In this document: one piece after another, positions 1-11,284 of the stretch
How positions within the stretch are numbered: position 1 is the first letter of the stretch
How the letters are laid out: each line of letters opens with the position of its first letter
Assembly: GCA_947455435.1 (NCBI GenBank)
Contig: CANGNZ010000006.1
Coordinates: 1 to 43,784 of the forward strand
DNA length: 43,784 bases
Direction: 5' to 3'
From: Microbacteriaceae bacterium
GTDB lineage: Bacteria > Actinomycetota > Actinomycetes > Actinomycetales > Microbacteriaceae
Position numbers and translations under genes: made by a program
The notes under the pieces: model-generated
The model's input: only the letters and a program-made list of their open reading frames with translations
Database searches by the model: none
Told to the model about the DNA's origin: nothing

Positions 1-1
1 A

Positions 2-1495
2 GACCGCCGTCTCAACCGAATCGCAGGCCCATCTGGCTTGATCATCTTCGGTGTGACAGGCGACCTTTCACGCAAGAAGCTGATGCCAGCCGTTTATGAC
101 CTAGCTAACCGCGGGCTATTGCCACCGGGCTTCGCGCTCATCGGTTTTGCTCGCCGTGACTGGGTCGACCAGGACTTCGCCAAGGTTGTTCACGACTCGG
201 TTCGCGAGCATGCTCGAACTCCTTTCAGTGAAGAGGTTTGGCAGCAACTTAGCGAAGGTATTCGATTCGTTCAGGGTGAGTTCGACGACGACGACGCATT
301 CGATCGACTAAAGGAGACCATCGAGCTCCTAGATGCCAAGCGCGGCACCAACGGAAACCACGCCTTCTACCTGTCGATCCCGCCAAAGGCTTTCCCGCTT
401 GTTTGCAAGCAGCTTTCGCGTTCAGGCTTAGCAGACCCAAAGCCAGACCAGTTCCGCCGTGTGGTGATTGAAAAGCCTTTCGGTAGCGACCTAAAGACTG
501 CTCGTGAACTCAACGATGTAGTCGAGTCTGTGTTCCCCGCCGACTCAGTGTTCCGTATCGACCACTATCTAGGCAAAGAGACGGTTCAGAACATCCTGGC
601 TCTGCGTTTTGCGAACCAGATGTACGAACCGCTTTGGAACTCGAACTACATCGACCACGTGCAAATCACAATGGCAGAAGACATCGGTGTCGGCGGACGT
701 GCCGGCTACTACGACGGAATCGGTGCCGCTCGAGACGTTATTCAGAACCACCTACTGCAGCTACTTGCCCTCACGGCAATGGAAGAGCCTGTTTCGTTCG
801 ATGCAGCAGACCTCCGTGCCGAAAAAGAGAAGGTACTCAAGGCGGTTCGCCTACCCAAGGATCTCGGTAAATACACCGCACGCGGTCAATACGCCGGCGG
901 TTGGCAGGGTGGCGAAGAGGTTCTCGGCTTCCTTGAAGAAGACGGCATGAACCCGAAGTCGGTTACCGAAACCTACGCTGCCATGCGTCTAGACATCAAC
1001 ACTCGTCGCTGGGCTGGTGTCCCGTTCTACCTCCGCGCTGGCAAGCGTCTCGGGCGCCGCGTAACCGAAATTGCGGTCGTCTTCAAGCGCGCACCTCAGC
1101 AGCTTTTCGCAGCCGATCAAACCTCTGCTCTCGGCCAGAACGCTCTAGTAATTCGTGTTCAGCCAGACGAAGGTGTAACCATTCGTTTTGGCTCGAAGGT
1201 TCCGGGTGCCGGAATGCAGGTTCGCGACGTAACCATGGACTTCGGTTATGGTCACGCCTTCACCGAGGCAAGCCCCGAGGCGTACGAACGTCTGATCCTC
1301 GATGTCCTTCTGGGTGACCCTCCGTTGTTCCCACGCCACGAAGAAGTTGAGTTGTCGTGGAAGATCCTCGACCCGATCGAAGAATATTGGGCCAAGCAAA
1401 AGGGCAAGGTCGAGCAGTACCGACCTGGCACCTGGGGCCCAGCATCAGCCGACCAAATGCTTGCCCAAGACGGCAGAGAGTGGAGAATCCCGTGA
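2..1495 (+). CDS. zwf: Glucose-6-phosphate 1-dehydrogenase, 5' end cut by window start
   Basis: Reading frame is open to the window edge (DRRLNRIAGPSGLIIFGVTGDLSRKKLMPA...) and contains the G6PDH motif RIDHYLGKETVQN. The ORF-track start at 38 is an internal TTG. Confidence 0.97.
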   Translation, partial: DRRLNRIAGPSGLIIFGVTGDLSRKKLMPAVYDLANRGLLPPGFALIGFARRDWVDQDFAKVVHDSVREHARTPFSEEVWQQLSEGIRFVQGEFDDDDAFDRLKETIELLDAKRGTNGNHAFYLSIPPKAFPLVCKQLSRSGLADPKPDQFRRVVIEKPFGSDLKTARELNDVVESVFPADSVFRIDHYLGKETVQNILALRFANQMYEPLWNSNYIDHVQITMAEDIGVGGRAGYYDGIGAARDVIQNHLLQLLALTAMEEPVSFDAADLRAEKEKVLKAVRLPKDLGKYTARGQYAGGWQGGEEVLGFLEEDGMNPKSVTETYAAMRLDINTRRWAGVPFYLRAGKRLGRRVTEIAVVFKRAPQQLFAADQTSALGQNALVIRVQPDEGVTIRFGSKVPGAGMQVRDVTMDFGYGHAFTEASPEAYERLILDVLLGDPPLFPRHEEVELSWKILDPIEEYWAKQKGKVEQYRPGTWGPASADQMLAQDGREWRIP

Positions 1496-2448
1496 TCGTC
1501 GATCTTCCAAACACAACCATTTCTAAGGTCTCTAAGGGCCTGGTTCAACTTCGTGAACAGGGCGGCGCTGTAGCACTGGGTCGCGTCTTGACCTTGGTGA
1601 TCCAGACAAACTTCAAGGGAATCGAACCGGCAATCCTTTCTGCGAACGAGGCTTCTCGTGAGCACCCTTGCCGAATCATCGTTGTTGCCGACGATGACTC
1701 TAAGAACGCAAAAAAGACCTCTGGGCTTGACGCGCAAATTCGTGTCGGTGGCGATGCAGGTGCCTCCGAGGTTATCGTCCTCAGAGCCCACGGAGAGGCC
1801 GCTAAGGACCCTGAAAGCCTGGTAACGGGTTTGCTGCTCCCAGACGCCCCAGTGGTGGCTTGGTGGCCTGCTGAGGCACCTATCAAGGTGTCAGACTCAG
1901 CGATCGGGCGAATTGCGACTCGGCGCATCACCGATGCTGCCAACCAGGCAAACCCTCATGCCTACCTTCGCCAGCTAGCCAAGAGCTATGCGCCGGGTGA
2001 CAGCGATTTCGCATGGACACGTCTAACGCTATGGCGTGCGCAACTCGCAGCGATTCTCGACCAGCCCCCATACGACCCGGTAACGGCAGTTGAGGTCACC
2101 GGCGCAGTCGACTCCCCCAGCACCGATCTCCTAGCCGCATGGTTAGAACTCAAACTAAAGGTCAAGGTCAAGTTGATTCGCACCTCTCGCGGCAAGGCGG
2201 TTGCCGGTATCCGTGGCGTGAAATTGATTCGCAAGTCTGGCGACATCGAAATCGTCCGCAATGTTCCCGATGTTGCAACCCTGATTCAGCCAACTCAGCC
2301 GACTCGTGAAATCACTTTGCCTCGCAGAAGCGATCGTGACTGCCTGAGTGAAGATCTTCGTCGCCTAGATCCAGATGATCTCTTTGGCAAGGTAATCAAG
2401 GCTGGCTTCACCAGTAAGACCCCGGCACCTACCGTAACCAAGAAGTAA
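1492..2448 (+). CDS. opcA: Glucose-6-phosphate dehydrogenase assembly protein OpcA
   Basis: MIVDLPNTTISKVSKGLVQLREQGGAVALGRVLTLVI...; lies between zwf and pgl. Likely GTG start at 1492 overlapping the zwf stop (GTGA). The ORF-track start at 1357 is too far upstream. Confidence 0.93.
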   Translation: MIVDLPNTTISKVSKGLVQLREQGGAVALGRVLTLVIQTNFKGIEPAILSANEASREHPCRIIVVADDDSKNAKKTSGLDAQIRVGGDAGASEVIVLRAHGEAAKDPESLVTGLLLPDAPVVAWWPAEAPIKVSDSAIGRIATRRITDAANQANPHAYLRQLAKSYAPGDSDFAWTRLTLWRAQLAAILDQPPYDPVTAVEVTGAVDSPSTDLLAAWLELKLKVKVKLIRTSRGKAVAGIRGVKLIRKSGDIEIVRNVPDVATLIQPTQPTREITLPRRSDRDCLSEDLRRLDPDDLFGKVIKAGFTSKTPAPTVTKK

Positions 2449-3146
2449 TGCGCCCAGTAGTAAATCGCTTCAAAGACACCGACGCCGTAGCCATCGGCGC
2501 GGCCGAGGCAATTGTTGCGCGGATAAGTAAGCTTCTTACCGAACAACACCAGGTTAACCTCGTTGTGACCGGTGGAACCGTAGGCATTCTCACCTTGGCA
2601 AAATTGCGCAATCTCGAACTGGATTGGTCGAACGTCCACATTTGGTGGGGCGATGAACGATTCGTGCCAAAGTCGAGTGGTGACCGCAACGAGTTGCAGG
2701 CAAGGCAGGCACTTTTTGATCATGTCAGCATTCCGAAAGAGAACTTGCACCCGTTTCCGGCCAGCGACGAAGGTCTGAGTCTCGACGAAGCCGCCGCAGA
2801 GTTCCGCAAGGTGGTTGCAGGAGTTCGCTTCGATATTCTGCTGCTAGGCATTGGGCCTGATGGGCACATCGCAAGCTTGTTCCCGGGTAAGAACGCTTCG
2901 GGTGACCTCGTTGTGGCTGAGCACGATTCACCAAAACCGCCGCCGCAGCGCCTGAGCCTCAGTTACGCAGCTATCAATACGGCTACCGAGGTTTGGTTTA
3001 CCGTAGCCGGCGCCGACAAAGAGTCTGCCGTTGCCATCGCTTTTGGTGATACCCCTGAGAGTTTGCCAGTTGGCCGAGTCCACGGTGTCGCAAAGACTAT
3101 TTGGTTTGTCGACGCCTCTGCCGGCAACGCTACCTGGGGTTGCTAG
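2448..3146 (+). CDS. pgl: 6-phosphogluconolactonase
   Basis: Motifs VTGGTVGI, WWGDERFVP and LLGIGPDGHIASLFPG; TAATG overlap with opcA. Confidence 0.95.
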   Translation: MRPVVNRFKDTDAVAIGAAEAIVARISKLLTEQHQVNLVVTGGTVGILTLAKLRNLELDWSNVHIWWGDERFVPKSSGDRNELQARQALFDHVSIPKENLHPFPASDEGLSLDEAAAEFRKVVAGVRFDILLLGIGPDGHIASLFPGKNASGDLVVAEHDSPKPPPQRLSLSYAAINTATEVWFTVAGADKESAVAIAFGDTPESLPVGRVHGVAKTIWFVDASAGNATWGC

Positions 3147-3511
3147 TTAGAGTTTGATTCCGCTGAGCGGGCTCTGCGAAGGTGAATAGCCTCAATCGCT
3201 TCTTCGAGTAGTTGCGCAGCCTCTTCTTCGCTTCTGCGCTCTTTCACATAAGCCAGGTGCGTCTTGTAAGGCTCATTCTTACTGACTGCGGGAAGGTTCG
3301 CTTTATCTTGACCGGCCGGCAAACCGCATTTTGTGCATTCTAGAAATTCCGGAATGTCTTCTTTTGCAACCGTTGCGGCAAACATTGGTGACATCACGTG
3401 CTCGTTTGAGCAAAAAAAGTAATAGGTGATTTTCTCAGCTTGGGCTATTTGCCCACGCTCCCCTGTTGGCCCGGCACCTACGCGCGAACCGCGAATAGCC
3501 GGATTGGTCAT
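3143..3511 (-). CDS. rbpA: RNA polymerase-binding protein RbpA
   Basis: AIRGSRVGAGP...YFCSNEH-like zinc site...ECTKCGLPAGQD...PYKTHLAYVKERRS, characteristic of actinobacterial RbpA. Confidence 0.95.
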   Translation of the reverse strand: MTNPAIRGSRVGAGPTGERGQIAQAEKITYYFFCSNEHVMSPMFAATVAKEDIPEFLECTKCGLPAGQDKANLPAVSKNEPYKTHLAYVKERRSEEEAAQLLEEAIEAIHLRRARSAESNSN

Positions 3512-3765
3512 GCCGCAGGTACGAGATTAAATCTGGTGAAAAGTTGAAGAACTACTACGATCACGATCCAGGTGACGCCCAAGATGATCGTGATTCGGTT
3601 TAGGTTGCGCTCGGCAACGCCCGAAGATGCTCCACCACTTGAAAGCCCGCCACCGAACATGTCTGAGAGACCACCACCGCGACCCTTGTGCAGGAGGATC
3701 AGCAGTGTCAGTAGCAAGCTGATGATGCCTAGAAGCACTTCGAGTGCGATCTGAAGAATTGCCAT
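3508..3765 (-). CDS. secG: Preprotein translocase subunit SecG
   Basis: Two TM segments with LLILLHKGRGGGLSDMFGGG between them; position next to tpiA. Confidence 0.95.
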   Translation of the reverse strand: MAILQIALEVLLGIISLLLTLLILLHKGRGGGLSDMFGGGLSSGGASSGVAERNLNRITIILGVTWIVIVVVLQLFTRFNLVPAA

Positions 3766-3799
3766 GGGTTTAGGTTACCTAACTTCGTGTACTAAACGA

Positions 3800-4585
3800 T
3801 TATATAGCCAGATGCTTCTGGAATCGAGCGATACCGCTGAACTCCTCGGCGTCTAGGCTTGCGCCGCCGACGAGCACGCCGTCGACCTCAGGGCTTCTCA
3901 GGAAGCCAGCAACGTTGGCAGCCTTAACCGAACCACCGTAAAGGATGCGAGTCTTGTCTGCGACTTCATCGCCGAATGCCTCGCGGATGGCGGTGCGGAT
4001 TTTCGTTGCAACGCTGGCCGCCTGTTCTGGTGTTGCTACTTGCCCGGTGCCGATGGCCCAAACGGGTTCGTACGCAATCACGAAATCTCCCAGAGCAGAG
4101 TGATCTGCAAGTGCGGCAAGAGTTTGACGGACAGGAACAGCAGCCGCACCTTCTGCTTCCAGTTCTTCCAGCGTTTCACCGACACAAATAACCGGAACGA
4201 TGCCATGGCGGAAGCTAGCCGAAACCTTGGCCTGAACGACCGCATCGGTTTCGTTGTGGTACTGGCGGCGTTCTGAGTGGCCGATCAAAGCGTACTTGAC
4301 GTCGAGTTTCTTTAGGGCAAGGCCTGATACCTCACCCGTGTAGGCGCCAGAGTCGAAGGCCGAAATGTCTTGAGCGCCGAGTGTGATATCGAGTTTGTCG
4401 GCGTCGATAAGCGTCTGAATTGAGCGAAGGCTGGTGAAGCCAGGGAAAACGGTTACTTCTGCGCCGGCATAGTCGTGGCCAGCATCCTTGAGAGTCCAGG
4501 CAAGTTTTTGCACCAGGGCAATGCCCTGCTGGTGGTCTAGGTTTAGCTTCCAGTTACCTGCAATGAATGCAACGCGCTTAGTCAT
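3800..4585 (-). CDS. tpiA: Triosephosphate isomerase
   Basis: AGNWKLN, LIGHSERR, AYEPVWAIGTG, ILYGGSV motifs. Confidence 0.98.
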   Translation of the reverse strand: MTKRVAFIAGNWKLNLDHQQGIALVQKLAWTLKDAGHDYAGAEVTVFPGFTSLRSIQTLIDADKLDITLGAQDISAFDSGAYTGEVSGLALKKLDVKYALIGHSERRQYHNETDAVVQAKVSASFRHGIVPVICVGETLEELEAEGAAAVPVRQTLAALADHSALGDFVIAYEPVWAIGTGQVATPEQAASVATKIRTAIREAFGDEVADKTRILYGGSVKAANVAGFLRSPEVDGVLVGGASLDAEEFSGIARFQKHLAI

Positions 4586-5783
4586 TTAGTACCTCTAGTC
4601 CTGGTAACTTCTTGCCCTCGAGGTATTCGAGGCTGGCGCCGCCGCCGGTTGAAATGTGTCCGAATTGTGCATCGGCAAAGCCCAAAGCTCTCACGGCTGC
4701 GGCCGAATCGCCTCCGCCTACTACCGAGAAACCGCTCATCTCGGTGAGCGCCTTAGCCACGGCACGGGTTCCGCCAGCGAACTTGTCGATCTCAAAAACG
4801 CCCATTGGGCCGTTCCAGAACACGGTCTTTGCCTCTAGGATTTCTCGTGCAAAGTTTGCGCCTGAATCTGGGCCGATGTCGAGCCCAAGGCCAGTCGCAC
4901 CAAACGGAGAGCCTTCGATTGAGTCTGCGGCCGTGATTGCCACCTCAGCGTCGGCACCGAACTTGCTGGCAACCACGATGTCGGTCGGCAGCACAATTTC
5001 GACACCGAGCTCTTTTGCGCGCGAGAGGTAGCCCTGCACAACGGGAATCTGCTCCACCTCAAGAAGCGATGAACCAACCTTGTGACCGAGTGCGGCGAGG
5101 AACGTGAAAACCATTCCGCCACCGACCAAAAGCTTGTCCACTGTCGGTAGCAAATGGTCAATCACACCTAGCTTGTCTGAAACCTTTGAGCCGCCGAGAA
5201 CAACCGCATAAGGTCGCTCCGGCTTTGCCGTTAGTCGCTCGAGAACCTCGAGTTCTTTTTCGATCAAGAAGCCGGCGTACGAAGGCAACAACTGCGCCAG
5301 TTCATAAACTGAAGCCTGCTTGCGATGGACGACGCCAAAGCCGTCAGAAACCATAATGTCGCCGAACTCGGCTAACTTACTGGCAAATTCTCGGCGCTCG
5401 GTCTCGTCTTTCGCTGTTTCACCCGGGTTGAATCGTAGGTTTTCTAGAACCACGACTCCCCCGCGGTCGAGTGCCTTAACGGCTCCCTTAGCTTCGCTGC
5501 CGACGGTGTCGGTGGCAAAGAACACTGGCTGACCAAGCAGTTCACCCAAACGAGTCGCTGCTGGCTCTAGCGAGTACTTTGCCTCCGGTGCGCCCTCGGG
5601 GCGGCCAAGGTGCGAGATCACTACGACCTTCGCGCCTTGGTCGACAAGGTACTTGATGGTTGGTACCGAAGCAACAATTCTGCCGTCATCAGTGATCCTT
5701 GACCCATCGAGTGGCACGTTCAGGTCGCAACGAATTACGACCCGCTTACCTTCGAGGTGTGCGAGTTCAGAGAGCTTGCGCAT
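4578..5783 (-). CDS. pgk: Phosphoglycerate kinase
   Basis: KRVVIRCDLNVPLDG, ISHLGRPEG, GGSKVSDKLGVI, FWNGPMGVFE. Confidence 0.98.
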   Translation of the reverse strand: MRKLSELAHLEGKRVVIRCDLNVPLDGSRITDDGRIVASVPTIKYLVDQGAKVVVISHLGRPEGAPEAKYSLEPAATRLGELLGQPVFFATDTVGSEAKGAVKALDRGGVVVLENLRFNPGETAKDETERREFASKLAEFGDIMVSDGFGVVHRKQASVYELAQLLPSYAGFLIEKELEVLERLTAKPERPYAVVLGGSKVSDKLGVIDHLLPTVDKLLVGGGMVFTFLAALGHKVGSSLLEVEQIPVVQGYLSRAKELGVEIVLPTDIVVASKFGADAEVAITAADSIEGSPFGATGLGLDIGPDSGANFAREILEAKTVFWNGPMGVFEIDKFAGGTRAVAKALTEMSGFSVVGGGDSAAAVRALGFADAQFGHISTGGGASLEYLEGKKLPGLEVLND

Positions 5784-5785
5784 GT

Positions 5786-6811
<1,026 letters not shown>

Positions 6812-6863
6812 TCAAGGTTTTCGAACAGATAAATTATCGACTCTGCCACGCGCCATTGGGAGC

Positions 6864-6883
6864 AAAAAGTCTTCTATCAGACT
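6864..6883 (-). terminator. Possible short hairpin terminator for sodA
   Basis: Minus strand AGTCT-GATAGA-AGACT followed by TTTTT; 5-bp stem overlapping the sodA stop codon. Weak. Confidence 0.35.
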
Positions 6884-7500
6884 AGCAGTAGACCCTTGGT
6901 TTGCGTGCGAGCTGCCTCGAAACGAGCCGTGATGTCTGGCCATGAAATGATGTTCCAGAAAGCCTTGACGTACTCACCCTTGACGTTCTGGTAGTCGAGG
7001 TAGAAGGCGTGCTCCCACATGTCGAGCATCAGTAGCGGAATGCTGCCAGCTGCCAAGTTGCCCTGGTGGTCGTAAAGCTGTTCGATGATTAGCTTTTCAC
7101 CCAAGATGTCCCAGGCGAGAATGGCCCAGCCGGAACCTTGGATGCCTAGCGACGCGGCTGTGAAGTGTGCGCGGAACGCATCGAACGAACCGAAGAATTC
7201 ATCGATCGCTGCTGCGAGTTCGCCAACCGGTTTGTCACCGCCCTCTGGTGACATGTTGCGCCAGAAAACCGTGTGGTTCACGTGGCCGGCGAGGTTGAAG
7301 GCTAGATCTTTCTGAAGTTTGTTCACCCAGGTAAGGTCGTTCTTCTCACGTGCCTCTTCAAGGGCTTCAAGTGCGAGGTTTGCGCCATTGACGTAAGCCA
7401 AGTGGTGCTTGTCATGGTGGAGCTCCATGATCTTGCCCGAGATATTTGGCTCGAGGGCTCCGTAGTCGTAGCTGAGGTCAGGAAGTACGTATTTGCTCAT
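6877..7500 (-). CDS. sodA: Superoxide dismutase, Fe/Mn family
   Basis: [32 protein letters not shown]...[10 protein letters not shown]...[17 protein letters not shown]. Confidence 0.96.
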   Translation of the reverse strand: MSKYVLPDLSYDYGALEPNISGKIMELHHDKHHLAYVNGANLALEALEEAREKNDLTWVNKLQKDLAFNLAGHVNHTVFWRNMSPEGGDKPVGELAAAIDEFFGSFDAFRAHFTAASLGIQGSGWAILAWDILGEKLIIEQLYDHQGNLAAGSIPLLMLDMWEHAFYLDYQNVKGEYVKAFWNIISWPDITARFEAARTQTKGLLLV

Positions 7501-7528
7501 AATGTCTCCAACTGTTCTTACTTGTAGT

Positions 7529-8500
7529 CTATTCCGCGTCGCCGAGGTAAGCCTCGGTTGACGGAATACCCAGTTCTTCGGCCTTTTTGTCGGCCATCGC
7601 CAGCAGGCGGCGGATCCGCCCGGCGATTGCGTCCTTTGTCATCGGTGGGTCTGATAGGTGACCGAGTTCATCGAGGCTTGCCTGCTTGTGCTTTAGACGT
7701 AACTCGCCCGCATACTTCAGATGGTCTGGGATGTCATCGCCAAGAATCTCGAGCGCACGGGCAACTCGAGCTCCAGCCGCAACGGCTGCCTGTGCACTGC
7801 GACGCAGGTTCGCGTCGTCGAAGTTGGCTAGGCGGTTGGCGGTGGCGCGGACTTCACGACGAAGTCGCAGCTCCTCCCACTTCAAGACCTGGGTGTGAGC
7901 GCCGATGTGGGTAAGCATTGTGGCGATCGCTTCACCTTCGCGAATAACCACGCGATGCACCCCGCGAACCTCTCGAGCCTTTGCGACCACTCCAAGTCGG
8001 CGTGCAACGCCAACCAGAGCCATGGCGGCCTCATTGCCGGGCGCAGTTACTTCAAGTGAAGCCGACCGCCCGGGGTCGGTCAGTGAGCCGTGCGCCAAGA
8101 ACGCGCCACGCCAAATGGCCTGAGCTTCCTCGATCGAACCAGACACGAGCGAGGCGGGTAGCCCGCGAACAGGGCGGCCGCGACCGTCGACTAATCCCGT
8201 TTGACGAGCGAGGACGTCACCCTGCTCCAACACACGCACCTGATAGTGGCTTTGCTTTCTAATTCCTCCGGCCGAAATTACGGCGAGTTCGCTCTTTACG
8301 CCAAAGACTTCGGCAAGGTCCTTGCTAATTCGTCGGGCAATGGCTGCGCCATCGACTTCGACCTCAATAGCCACTCGACCCGCGATCAGGTGTAGACCAC
8401 CAGCGAAGCGCAGAATCGTCGAAAGCTCGGCGACTCGCACCGAATTCTTTTTCACTTCGATTCTCGCTAATTCGTCCTTGAGGTCAGCTGTTAGCGCCAT
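7529..8500 (-). CDS. whiA: DNA-binding sporulation/cell-division regulator WhiA
   Basis: [17 protein letters not shown]-terminus, [17 protein letters not shown]-terminal HTH ([25 protein letters not shown]). Confidence 0.96.
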   Translation of the reverse strand: MALTADLKDELARIEVKKNSVRVAELSTILRFAGGLHLIAGRVAIEVEVDGAAIARRISKDLAEVFGVKSELAVISAGGIRKQSHYQVRVLEQGDVLARQTGLVDGRGRPVRGLPASLVSGSIEEAQAIWRGAFLAHGSLTDPGRSASLEVTAPGNEAAMALVGVARRLGVVAKAREVRGVHRVVIREGEAIATMLTHIGAHTQVLKWEELRLRREVRATANRLANFDDANLRRSAQAAVAAGARVARALEILGDDIPDHLKYAGELRLKHKQASLDELGHLSDPPMTKDAIAGRIRRLLAMADKKAEELGIPSTEAYLGDAE

Positions 8501-8502
8501 TG

Positions 8503-9375
8503 CTACTCCTTGCCTAGATCGCGGTGTTTGAGGTTGACCGCGATGCCTGTTTCGTGTGTGAGAAGTTCTGCGATTTTTCGCGATATTGCTACCGATCGAT
8601 GCTTGCCTCCGGTGCAGCCGACCGCAATGGTTGCGTAGCGCTTGTTTTCGGTTTGGTAACCGCGCAGTACGGGGCGTAATGCGTTCACGTAAGAGGTCAC
8701 AAACTCTTCTGCGCCCGGGCTTGCGAGCACATACTCACTAACCTTGGCGTCTTCGCCGTTGAAAGGTCGCAGCGTTTCTTCCCAGAACGGATTCGGTAGG
8801 AAGCGCATGTCTGCAACCATATCGGCATCCGCGGGGAGGCCGTATTTGAAGCCGAAAGACATCACTGTGAGTTGCAGTCTGCTCGAATGCTCAAGCGAAA
8901 AATGGTCGGTGATCTTGGTGCTCAGCTGGTGAATGTTTAGGTCGCTAGTGTCTATGACGACATCGGCATCTTCTCGAAGGCTAATTAATCTTTGGCGCTC
9001 TGTCGCGATGCCGTCCAGAATCGTCCCGCTCCCCTGCAGTGGGTGCGGTCGGCGAACCTGTTCGAAGCGCCTAACCAAAGCTGAGTCGGTTGCCTCCAAG
9101 AACAAGACTCGAAGATTTACGCCGCCACCGCGAAGTTGTGCGAGGTGTTCGGTGAACTCACCAAAAAATTCTCCGCCGCGAACATCGATCACCACGGCAA
9201 GTTTTGGGAGTTTGCTTTCGGTTAGCGTGAAGAGATCGCTAATTGGTGAAAGCATCTGTGGCGGCAGGTTGTCTACTACGTACCAACCCAGGTCTTCGAG
9301 TGCGTTTCCGACGGTTGAACGACCAGCGCCCGACATACCGGTAACCACCAGTAATTCGTGCTTTTTCTCGGCCAA
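8503..9375 (-). CDS. rapZ: RNase adapter protein RapZ (YvcJ family NTPase)
   Basis: [48 protein letters not shown]-like ([12 protein letters not shown]). Confidence 0.96.
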   Translation of the reverse strand: MAEKKHELLVVTGMSGAGRSTVGNALEDLGWYVVDNLPPQMLSPISDLFTLTESKLPKLAVVIDVRGGEFFGEFTEHLAQLRGGGVNLRVLFLEATDSALVRRFEQVRRPHPLQGSGTILDGIATERQRLISLREDADVVIDTSDLNIHQLSTKITDHFSLEHSSRLQLTVMSFGFKYGLPADADMVADMRFLPNPFWEETLRPFNGEDAKVSEYVLASPGAEEFVTSYVNALRPVLRGYQTENKRYATIAVGCTGGKHRSVAISRKIAELLTHETGIAVNLKHRDLGKE

Positions 9376-9434
9376 TTCAACTCCCCTTACTTGCGCTTCA
9401 CCACTTTACCGCGATTGCGACACGCCGAAGGGCG

Positions 9435-11282
9435 TTATTCCGAAAGTGATGTAACTATTTGACTTGCGAGGCTGGGCCCGATACCCGCCACGTCTGAGAT
9501 TTCCTCAGCAGTGGCGATCTTTAGTCTTTTTGCCGAACCAAAATGTTTCAATAAAGCAGAAACTCTCTTCTCTCCAAGGCCGGGAATTTCACTCAAGACC
9601 GAGGCTATGGCGAGTGAGCGTTTTTTGCGCTGGAAAGTTATTGCAAAGCGGTGAGCTTCGTCACGGATTCTTTGCAATAAAAACAGTTCATCGGTGGCTC
9701 TAGGCAGGATGATCGGAAAATCCGAACCTGGCACCCAAACCTCTTCGAGGCGTTTGGCAAGACCGACCACAGTCAAACCCTCAACGCCTGAGTCTCTAAT
9801 CGCCCTCGCGGCGGCGTTTACCTGCGGAACACCGCCATCCACGATGAGCAGTGAAGGTCGGTAAGAAAACTTGGTCGCATCCAACTCAACGTCGCCTTCG
9901 CGAAGGTACTTAAGTCTCCGCGAAAGAACCTGATAGATCGAATCGGTGTCATCGGTGGTGTTCTCTATTGAGAAGCGCCTGTAGTGGTCCCTCTTCGGTA
10001 GACCGTCTTCGAAAACCACCATGGATGCAACCACGTCGGTGCCAGCAAGATGTGAGACGTCAAAACATTCGATTCGAAGAGGCGCCTCGGTAAGGTTGAG
10101 AGCTTTTTGAATGCCCGCCAAGGCTTCGGCGCGCGCTGTGAAGTCGGTTGAGCGCTTGGTCTTGTAAAGCATCAACGAATGTTTGGCATTGGTGAGCGCA
10201 GTCTCGGCAAGTGATCTTTTGTCGCCTCGCTGCGGAATTCGCAGGTCAACCTTCGAACCTTTGAGTTCTGAAAGCCACTGAGACATCGCTGCGAAGTCGT
10301 CTGGGAGTTCTGGAACAAGAATCTCTTTCGGAAGATCTTCAGGAGCTGCTCCCACATAGCTGTTCTGTAGTGCGTATTCGACGATTTCCGGCAGCGTGCG
10401 TTCGAGTTCTTTGTCTACCACCCAGCCGCGCACTCCCCTGATACGGCCGCCACGAACCTTGAACAGGCTCACAGCTGCCGCCAGCTCGTCGTCGGCAATG
10501 CCAAAAAGATCGGCGTCTGTGTCGTCGCTGAAGACCACGGTGCTTTTTTCAAGTACGGCCTCAAGAGCAGCAACCTGGTCGCGCAACTTCGCAGCAAGTT
10601 CGTATTGCTGCTCCTCGCTCGCCTTCGCCATTCGGTCGCGAAGAAGTTTGATGTGCTTCGTGTCGCTGCCTGCCATGAAATCGGTGAACTGCTTTGCGAT
10701 CTGCTTGTGCTCAGCAGCGGAAACTCTGGCAACACAGGGGGCGGCGCACTTACCGATGTCGCCGAGCAAACAGGCGCGTTGGGTCGACGCCGCACGCTGG
10801 TAAACCCCGGTACTGCACGAGCGCACCGGGTAGACCTTGAGCAACGTGTCGAGCGTCTCGCGAACCGTCCAAGCCTGTGTGTAAGGGCCGAAGTACTTCG
10901 TGCCCCTATTGTCACGATTGCGAGTGATGAAAACCCTCGGAACCGTGTCGCCCATTGAAACTGCGAGGTAAGGGTATGACTTGTCGTCTTTGAAACGCAC
11001 GTTGAACTGGGGGTTGAACTCTTTGATCCAGGTGAATTCGAGTTGAAGTGCCTCGAACTCTGACTTGACGATCGTCCATTGCAGATCAACCGCAGTCTCG
11101 ACCATCTTGCGGGTGCGCTTGTGAAGCGTTTCAGGGTTGGCGAAGTAGCTGCTTAGGCGCTGGCGAAGGTTGTTTGCCTTGCCAACGTAGATAACTCGCC
11201 CGGTCGAATCGAGCCACCGGTACACACCTGGGTTAGTTGGTATGTCGGAGGTCTTGGGGCGCCAAGACAGATGGCCGCTCAC
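9435..11282 (-). CDS. uvrC: Excinuclease ABC subunit C
   Basis: GIY-YIG domain ([34 protein letters not shown]), UVR motif, C-terminal HhH. GTG start at 11282 ([15 protein letters not shown]...) avoids the 142-nt overlap with uvrA seen in the ORF track. Confidence 0.96.
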   Translation of the reverse strand: MSGHLSWRPKTSDIPTNPGVYRWLDSTGRVIYVGKANNLRQRLSSYFANPETLHKRTRKMVETAVDLQWTIVKSEFEALQLEFTWIKEFNPQFNVRFKDDKSYPYLAVSMGDTVPRVFITRNRDNRGTKYFGPYTQAWTVRETLDTLLKVYPVRSCSTGVYQRAASTQRACLLGDIGKCAAPCVARVSAAEHKQIAKQFTDFMAGSDTKHIKLLRDRMAKASEEQQYELAAKLRDQVAALEAVLEKSTVVFSDDTDADLFGIADDELAAAVSLFKVRGGRIRGVRGWVVDKELERTLPEIVEYALQNSYVGAAPEDLPKEILVPELPDDFAAMSQWLSELKGSKVDLRIPQRGDKRSLAETALTNAKHSLMLYKTKRSTDFTARAEALAGIQKALNLTEAPLRIECFDVSHLAGTDVVASMVVFEDGLPKRDHYRRFSIENTTDDTDSIYQVLSRRLKYLREGDVELDATKFSYRPSLLIVDGGVPQVNAAARAIRDSGVEGLTVVGLAKRLEEVWVPGSDFPIILPRATDELFLLQRIRDEAHRFAITFQRKKRSLAIASVLSEIPGLGEKRVSALLKHFGSAKRLKIATAEEISDVAGIGPSLASQIVTSLSE

Positions 11283-11284
11283 GG

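Noticed and set aside
1252-1791. 179-aa minus-strand ORF across the zwf-opcA junction
   Set aside because: Antisense to two well-supported overlapping genes; no recognisable domain.
9422-9435. ACGCC-GAAG-GGCGT hairpin at the uvrC 3' end as a terminator
   Set aside because: Short 5-bp stem with no U-tract on the minus strand before rapZ.
8933-9454. 173-aa plus-strand ORF opposite rapZ
   Set aside because: Antisense shadow frame; no RBS or family motif supporting expression.
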